This document shows, piece after piece, positions 35,931 to 40,096 of a stretch of DNA of 40,096 bases. The DNA is from Burkholderiales bacterium (GTDB lineage Bacteria > Pseudomonadota > Gammaproteobacteria > Burkholderiales > Casimicrobiaceae), in contig JAICKU010000029.1 in assembly GCA_025927765.1 (NCBI GenBank), positions 1 through 40,096 of the forward strand, given 5' to 3'. How positions within the stretch are numbered: position 1 is the stretch's first letter; every line of letters begins with the position of its first letter. Position numbers and translations under genes: made by a program. Below the pieces are notes generated by a model that worked only from the letters and a program-made list of their open reading frames with translations, was not told where the DNA came from and made no database searches.

Positions 35931-35959
35931 GAAATGAGGCGGATTCGCTGCGTTTCAAG
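35931..35959 (-). promoter_or_regulatory. Heat-shock (sigma-32) promoter of clpB
   Basis: On the minus strand the -35 element CTTGAAA (35953-35959) is an exact match to the sigma-32 consensus, and 14 bases later GCCTCATTT (35932-35940) matches the CCCCATNT-type -10. The transcript would start about 25 bases before the clpB ATG. This fits the known heat-shock control of clpB in proteobacteria. It lies 170 bases from the divergent peptidase gene. Confidence 0.8.
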
Positions 35960-36129
35960 CGAGGGACCCGGCGGTTTCGACAGCGTTCCGCGATGCCGTC
36001 GCGGCCTTTGGCTTAGGATGCGCGCATGGCCGACACAGCCCGCCCCAGTCCCGGAGCGTCCACGGCGCGCGGCGTCAGGTTGTCGCAGATCGACAAGCCG
36101 CTCTTCCGGAGTTTCCCGACCTGATTCCC

Positions 36130-37608
36130 GTGCGCTCGTCCAAGGTCCGCGTGCACGCGCTTGCCGCCGTCGTCCTGTGCGCCGCCGCCCTCGCCGCCTG
36201 CAGCGAGCGTCCGGCGAACCCGCGACGCGTCGCCCTCGGCGAATGCCGGCTGCCGAAGGTCGCGCAGGCCGCCCAATGCGGGCACGTCGACGTGCCCGAG
36301 AACCGCAGCTCGCCGAATGGCCGCACGCTGTCGATCTTCGTCGCCGTGCTGCCGGCGAACACGCTGTCGCCGGCGCCCGACCCGCTGGTGATCGTCGCCG
36401 GCGGCCCCGGCCAGGCAGCGTCGAGCCTCGGCGCGTTCGCCCGCCAACTGACCGACGTTCGGCGCACCCGCGACATCGTGCTCGTCGACCAGCGCGGCAC
36501 CGGCCGTTCTTCGCCGCTCGACTGCGCGGCGTTCGCTCCCGACGAGCACGCGGAGTTCGACAGCGATCCGGTGCCGAAGGCAACGCTCTGCGCGGCGCAA
36601 CTCGCTGCCAAGGGCGTCGACGCGTCGCAATACACGACCAGCGCTTTCGTCGCCGACCTCGACGACGTGCGCGCAGCGCTTGGCTACGCGCGCTGGAACG
36701 TATGGGGCGGCAGCTACGGCACGCGCGTCGCGCAGGAATACCTGCGGCGCCATCCGGACCGCGTCCGCTCGATGGTGCTCGACGGCGTCGCCCCGCCGGC
36801 ACTGCGCATCGCGTTCGACGTGTGGCCAACGCGCGACCACGCGATCGATCGCGTGATCGCCGCCTGCCAGGGATCGCCGTCGTGCGCACAGGCGCATCCG
36901 GCGCTCGACACGATCTTCGACGATCTGCAACGGGACCTGGCCGGCGGCCGTACGGTCGCGCTGACCGATCCGCGTACCGGCGCTACGCGCGACATCCGCA
37001 TCGACTTCGACAACATCGTCGCGGCGCTGCAGCCGCTCACCTACGCGCCGGAAGTCGCGACGCTCGTTCCGGAACTCCTCGCGCTCGCGCGGCACCATGA
37101 ATATGCGCCGCTCCTCGCCGCCTCGCTGACCGTCGTGGGCGACCTGCCCTATGCATTCTCGCCCGCGCTCTATTACTCGGTGACCTGCGCCGAGGATATC
37201 CCGCGCGTCACGCCGGCCGAGCGCGCGAACGGCGTTGCCGATCCCCGCGTGCGCCATCTCGCTGCCCTGTCGATCGCCGTGTGCGACCACTGGCCCAAGG
37301 GCACGTACCCCGCCGATTTCGCGTCGCCGGTGCAAAGCGACGTGCCGGTGCTGCTGCTCTCCGGCGGTCTCGATCCCGTGACGCCACCCGAGTACGCGGC
37401 GGAGGTGGCGAAGCACCTGCCGAACAGCCGGCAAATCGTCGCGCGGGGCTTCGGCCATATCGTGTCGCCCAACGCGTGCGCGCCTCGGCTGATCGCCGCG
37501 TTCGTCGATGCGGCCGGCTTCGCCCAGCTCCCCGAGAGTTGCGTGAACTTCTTCGCGCAGTCGACGCCGCCGCCGCCATGGCCCGATCGTCTCGCGCCGC
37601 AGCCATGA
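36130..37608 (+). CDS. Alpha/beta-fold lipoprotein peptidase (prolyl/tripeptidyl aminopeptidase-like)
   Basis: A 492-residue protein from GTG at 36130. The signal peptide ends in the lipobox LAAC (lipidated Cys24), so it is probably an envelope lipoprotein. The hydrolase core has the oxyanion motif VIVAGGPGQAASS (GGPG at 91-94), IVLVDQRGTGRSSPLDC (116-132) and nucleophile Ser195 in WGGSYGTRVAQEYL. Asp lies in LLSGGLDPVTPP and His in ARGFGHIVSPNAC. A TAP-like C-terminal domain follows, as in tripeptidyl aminopeptidases and proline iminopeptidase relatives. Several Cys pairs suggest disulfides. It is divergent from clpB; the next gene, an ABC ATPase, begins 31 bases later. Confidence 0.87.
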   Translation: MRSSKVRVHALAAVVLCAAALAACSERPANPRRVALGECRLPKVAQAAQCGHVDVPENRSSPNGRTLSIFVAVLPANTLSPAPDPLVIVAGGPGQAASSLGAFARQLTDVRRTRDIVLVDQRGTGRSSPLDCAAFAPDEHAEFDSDPVPKATLCAAQLAAKGVDASQYTTSAFVADLDDVRAALGYARWNVWGGSYGTRVAQEYLRRHPDRVRSMVLDGVAPPALRIAFDVWPTRDHAIDRVIAACQGSPSCAQAHPALDTIFDDLQRDLAGGRTVALTDPRTGATRDIRIDFDNIVAALQPLTYAPEVATLVPELLALARHHEYAPLLAASLTVVGDLPYAFSPALYYSVTCAEDIPRVTPAERANGVADPRVRHLAALSIAVCDHWPKGTYPADFASPVQSDVPVLLLSGGLDPVTPPEYAAEVAKHLPNSRQIVARGFGHIVSPNACAPRLIAAFVDAAGFAQLPESCVNFFAQSTPPPPWPDRLAPQP

Positions 37609-37639
37609 ACGGCGTCGTGGACGAACGAGGCGCGCGGCC

Positions 37640-38383
37640 GTGATCGCGCTCGAACACCTCGCGAAGGCGTTCGGCAAGCGGCGCGAGGTGCAGGCCGTGC
37701 GCGACGTGTCGTTGGTCGCGCCCGACGGCGAAATCACCGGACTGCTCGGCCCGAACGGCGCGGGCAAGACCACCCTTTTGCGCATGATCGCGACACTCGT
37801 CGTCCCCGACGCGGGACGCGCCGAGGTCGACGGCCAGGACGTGGTCGCCGACCGCTACGACGTACGACGCCGCATCGGCGTGCTGTCGGATGCGCGCGGC
37901 CTCTATCCGCGCCTCACGGCGCGCGAGAACGTTCGCTACTACGGCGCGCTGCACGGCCTCGCCGGCGCTCCGCTCGAGCGACGGATCGACGCGCTCTTCG
38001 ACACGCTCGGCCTCGCCGGCATCGCGGATCGGCGCACCGCGGGTTTTTCGCAGGGCGAGAAGATGAAGGTCGCGATCGCGCGCGCGCTCGTGCACGACCC
38101 ACGCACGATCCTGCTCGACGAACCCACGAACGGCCTCGACATCATGAGCGTGCGCATGCTGCGCGACGAGTTACGCACGCTCCGCGCGCAGGGTCGCTGC
38201 CTGCTGTTCTCGTCGCACGTGATGCAGGAAGTGGTCGCCCTTTGCGATCGCATCGTCGTGCTGTCGCATGGGCGCGTCGTCGCCGAAGGGACCGCGGCCG
38301 ACCTCACGGCGCAGGCGGCGACGACGAATCTCGAGGATGCATTCGTAGCTCTGCTCGGGGCCGAGGAAGGCACGATCGCATGA
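37640..38383 (+). CDS. ABC exporter ATPase, NatA-type
   Basis: A 247-residue ATPase with Walker A GPNGAGKT (37-44), signature FSQGEKMK (136-143), Walker B ILLDEP (157-162) and H-loop SSHVMQEV. The Q-loop position reads IGVLSDARGLYPRLT with Ser in place of Gln, as in NatA-like ATPases. NatA/NatB of Bacillus extrudes sodium; the family has several other substrates. It uses a GTG start at 37640. Its last four bases overlap the permease start (ATGA), so the two are translationally coupled. The symbol is withheld because only the family is clear. Confidence 0.9.
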   Translation: MIALEHLAKAFGKRREVQAVRDVSLVAPDGEITGLLGPNGAGKTTLLRMIATLVVPDAGRAEVDGQDVVADRYDVRRRIGVLSDARGLYPRLTARENVRYYGALHGLAGAPLERRIDALFDTLGLAGIADRRTAGFSQGEKMKVAIARALVHDPRTILLDEPTNGLDIMSVRMLRDELRTLRAQGRCLLFSSHVMQEVVALCDRIVVLSHGRVVAEGTAADLTAQAATTNLEDAFVALLGAEEGTIA

Positions 38384-39552
38384 GCAGCGTGCAGCGCACG
38401 TTGGCGATCGTCCGCAAGGAACTCGTCGACACGTTCCGCGACCGCCGCACCGGCACGGTGACGCTGCTGTCGTCGATCCTCGCCGGGCCCATCCTGCTCA
38501 TGCTGATCTTCAACCTCATGGCGAGCCAGGCCGGCCGTGCGCGCGACCTCACGCTGCCCGTGCAGGGCGCCGAGCATGCGCCCGCCGTCGTCGCGTTCCT
38601 CGAGCGGCAGCAGGTGAAGGTGATGCCGGCGCCCGGCGATTACGAAGCGGCGATCCGCCGCGGCGACCTCGACGTCGTGCTCGTCGTCGACGACGGGTTC
38701 ATGCACGACGTCGCCGGTGGCCGGCCCGGTCGCGTTCGTCTCGTCTACGATCGGTCCCGCGATCGTGCACGCGCGTCGATCGACCAGGCCGAGACGCTGC
38801 TCGCCGCGTACAACCGCTTGTGGGGCGAGCAGCGGCTGATGCTGCGCGGCGTGACGGCGAGCGTCGCGAATCCGCTGCGCATCGAGAACGCCGATCTCGC
38901 CACCCCACAGCAATCGGGCGCGCTCGTGCTGTTTCTCGTCGCCTACTACGGCCTCTTCGCCGCGTTGATGGGCGGCATGGCGGTCGCGCTCGACACGACC
39001 GCGGGCGAACGCGAACGGCAATCGCTCGAGCCGCTGCTCACCACACCGGCCCGGCCGCTCGAGATCGTGGTCGGCAAATGGCTCGCGGTCGTCGCGTTCG
39101 ATGCGCTCGTCGTCGTGCTGACGCTCACCGGCTTCTACCTGACGCTCGCGTTCGCGCCGCTGCCGCCCGTCGGCGTCCCGTTCCTGTTCGGGTCGCGCGA
39201 ATTCGGCCGATTCCTGATCGTGCTCGTGCCGATGGTCCTGATGCTGCCGGCACTTCTGCTCTACATCGGCAGCCGGGCCAAGGCGTATCGCGAAGCGCAG
39301 GCGAACGTGTCCGTGCTGCTGTTCGTGGTGTCGCTGATTCCGCTCGTCCAGCTTTTCATGCAGCGCAAGGAGCCATCGTGGCTGATGCTCGTGCCTGTGT
39401 CCGCGCAGTATTCGCTGCTCAACACGTCGCTGCGCGGTGAAGCGCCTGCGCTCGCGCAACTCGCGCTGTCGTGGCTCGCGCCGCTCGTGCTGATCGCGCT
39501 CGCGCTCGGCGCCTTCGCGCGGCGGCTGTCGCGCGAGTCGATCCTGGCATGA
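38380..39552 (+). CDS. ABC-2 type permease, NatB-like
   Basis: A 390-residue integral membrane protein of the ABC-2/NatB family. It has an N-terminal RKELVDTFRDRRTGTVTLLSSILAGPILLMLIF with the first membrane segment and a large extracytoplasmic domain (about 52-180) with repeated acidic and beta-forming stretches. A C-terminal set of five or six membrane segments begins with SGALVLFLVAYYGLFAALMGGMAVALD and includes the family motif TTAGERERQSLEPLLTTPARPLEIVVGKWLA. It would form the membrane channel for the preceding ATPase. The start overlaps the NatA stop (ATGA), and its own stop overlaps the following regulator gene in the same way. Confidence 0.9.
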   Translation: MSSVQRTLAIVRKELVDTFRDRRTGTVTLLSSILAGPILLMLIFNLMASQAGRARDLTLPVQGAEHAPAVVAFLERQQVKVMPAPGDYEAAIRRGDLDVVLVVDDGFMHDVAGGRPGRVRLVYDRSRDRARASIDQAETLLAAYNRLWGEQRLMLRGVTASVANPLRIENADLATPQQSGALVLFLVAYYGLFAALMGGMAVALDTTAGERERQSLEPLLTTPARPLEIVVGKWLAVVAFDALVVVLTLTGFYLTLAFAPLPPVGVPFLFGSREFGRFLIVLVPMVLMLPALLLYIGSRAKAYREAQANVSVLLFVVSLIPLVQLFMQRKEPSWLMLVPVSAQYSLLNTSLRGEAPALAQLALSWLAPLVLIALALGAFARRLSRESILA

Positions 39553-40096
39553 GCGCGGCAGGCGAGGCGAAGCCGAGCGCCGGCGACGCCAGGCCGTCAC
39601 GTACCGCGGACGTGCGCGACGACGCGCCGGCGATGATGGACACGCGCGAAGTCGCCGCGTATCTGCGCCTGAAGGAGCGGCGGATCTACGACCTCGTGCG
39701 CGACGGCGCGATCCCGCATGTGCGCGCGACCGGCAAACTGCTCTTTCCGCGCGCGCAACTCGATGCGTGGTTGCGCTCGCGAAACGCATCGCCGGTGCCG
39801 GCAGCGGCGGCGCGACCGCCGATCGTCGCCGGCAGTCACGATCCGCTGCTCGAATGGTCGGTGCGCGAATCGCGTTCGGGCCTCGCGATCCTCGCGTGCG
39901 GCAGCCGTGCCGGCATCGAGGCGCTCGCACGCAACCAGGCCAGCGCCGCCCTCGTGCACTGGCTCGACGAGGCGAGCGGCGAATACAACGTGCCGCTGGT
40001 GCGCGCGATGCTCGATGCGTCCGACGCGGTCGTCATCGAATGGGCGCGCCGAATGCAGGGCCTGCTGCTGCCGGCGGGCAATCCGAAGCATGTGGA
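39549..40096 (+). CDS. HTH regulator with periplasmic-binding-like ligand domain (partial)
   Basis: The frame from ATG at 39549 stays open to the right edge (182 codons, incomplete). After a polar N-tail, residues about 29-78 (MMDTREVAAYLRLKERRIYDLVRDGAIPHVRATGKLLFPRAQLDAWL) form an excisionase/MerR-type HTH_17 domain. The segment from about 96 (HDPLLEWSVRESRSGLAILACGSRAGIEALARNQASAALVHWLDEASGEYNVPLVR) resembles the PBP_like substrate-binding domain fused to HTH regulators, some of which sense molybdate or tungstate. It overlaps the NatB-like permease stop by four bases (ATGA), so it is translated with the exporter. Its 3' part is outside the window. Confidence 0.8.
   Translation, partial: MSAAGEAKPSAGDARPSRTADVRDDAPAMMDTREVAAYLRLKERRIYDLVRDGAIPHVRATGKLLFPRAQLDAWLRSRNASPVPAAAARPPIVAGSHDPLLEWSVRESRSGLAILACGSRAGIEALARNQASAALVHWLDEASGEYNVPLVRAMLDASDAVVIEWARRMQGLLLPAGNPKHV

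Overview
The window is GC-rich, densely coded bacterial chromosome, most likely from a betaproteobacterium of Burkholderiales type. The basis is gene content and order: rplU-rpmA divergent from an octaprenyl diphosphate synthase gene and tRNA-Pro; a methyltransferase-dapA-bamC-MBL hydrolase-purC run; and DUF3182 and DUF2917 genes. I see no prophage, CRISPR array, insertion sequence with a transposase, or rRNA. No stretch longer than 300 bases lacks a gene.

Layout. 1-1635: the L27/L21 ribosomal protein operon on the minus strand, divergent ispB, then tRNA-Pro(CGG). 1656-6604: a tight minus-strand operon of TonB-dependent receptor, YfiR-family periplasmic protein, hybrid histidine kinase with a CHASE8-like sensor domain, and a methyltransferase. 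It looks like a trans-envelope signalling pathway. 6829-10122: an ArsB-like transporter, a DUF3182 protein and an alpha/beta hydrolase, closed by a hairpin terminator shared with a convergent secreted EF-hand-like protein. 10804-12809: an acyl-CoA dehydrogenase and a MaoC/FAS1-like dehydratase. 12924-18430: an iron(III)-type ABC importer (binding protein, fused permease, ATPase) overlapping a PAS sensor kinase whose receiver domain is reduced to a stub. 18491-21139: mutS, carrying an in-frame palindromic repeat element.

21161-24632: serine-glyoxylate-type aminotransferase and SlyD (minus), then a RoxA-type ribosomal oxygenase and an overlapping small gene (plus). 24832-30056: a minus-strand block with purC, an MBL hydrolase, bamC, dapA, a methyltransferase and a LysR regulator. 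30222-33182: DUF2917 protein, CLC chloride channel with CBS domains, and a small membrane protein. 33185-33284: a second copy of the repeat family found in mutS, lying between two convergent genes. 33286-35901: clpB with a recognisable heat-shock promoter. 36130-40096: a lipoprotein peptidase of the alpha/beta fold, a NatA/NatB-type ABC exporter and the start of an HTH regulator with a probable ligand-binding domain.

The observations most worth following are the TonB receptor-YfiR-CHASE8 kinase operon, in which the YfiN sensor half appears wired to a phosphorelay instead of a diguanylate cyclase, and the palindromic TCGGGGTCAGAG repeat family, seen once inside the mutS reading frame and once as a convergent intergenic hairpin.
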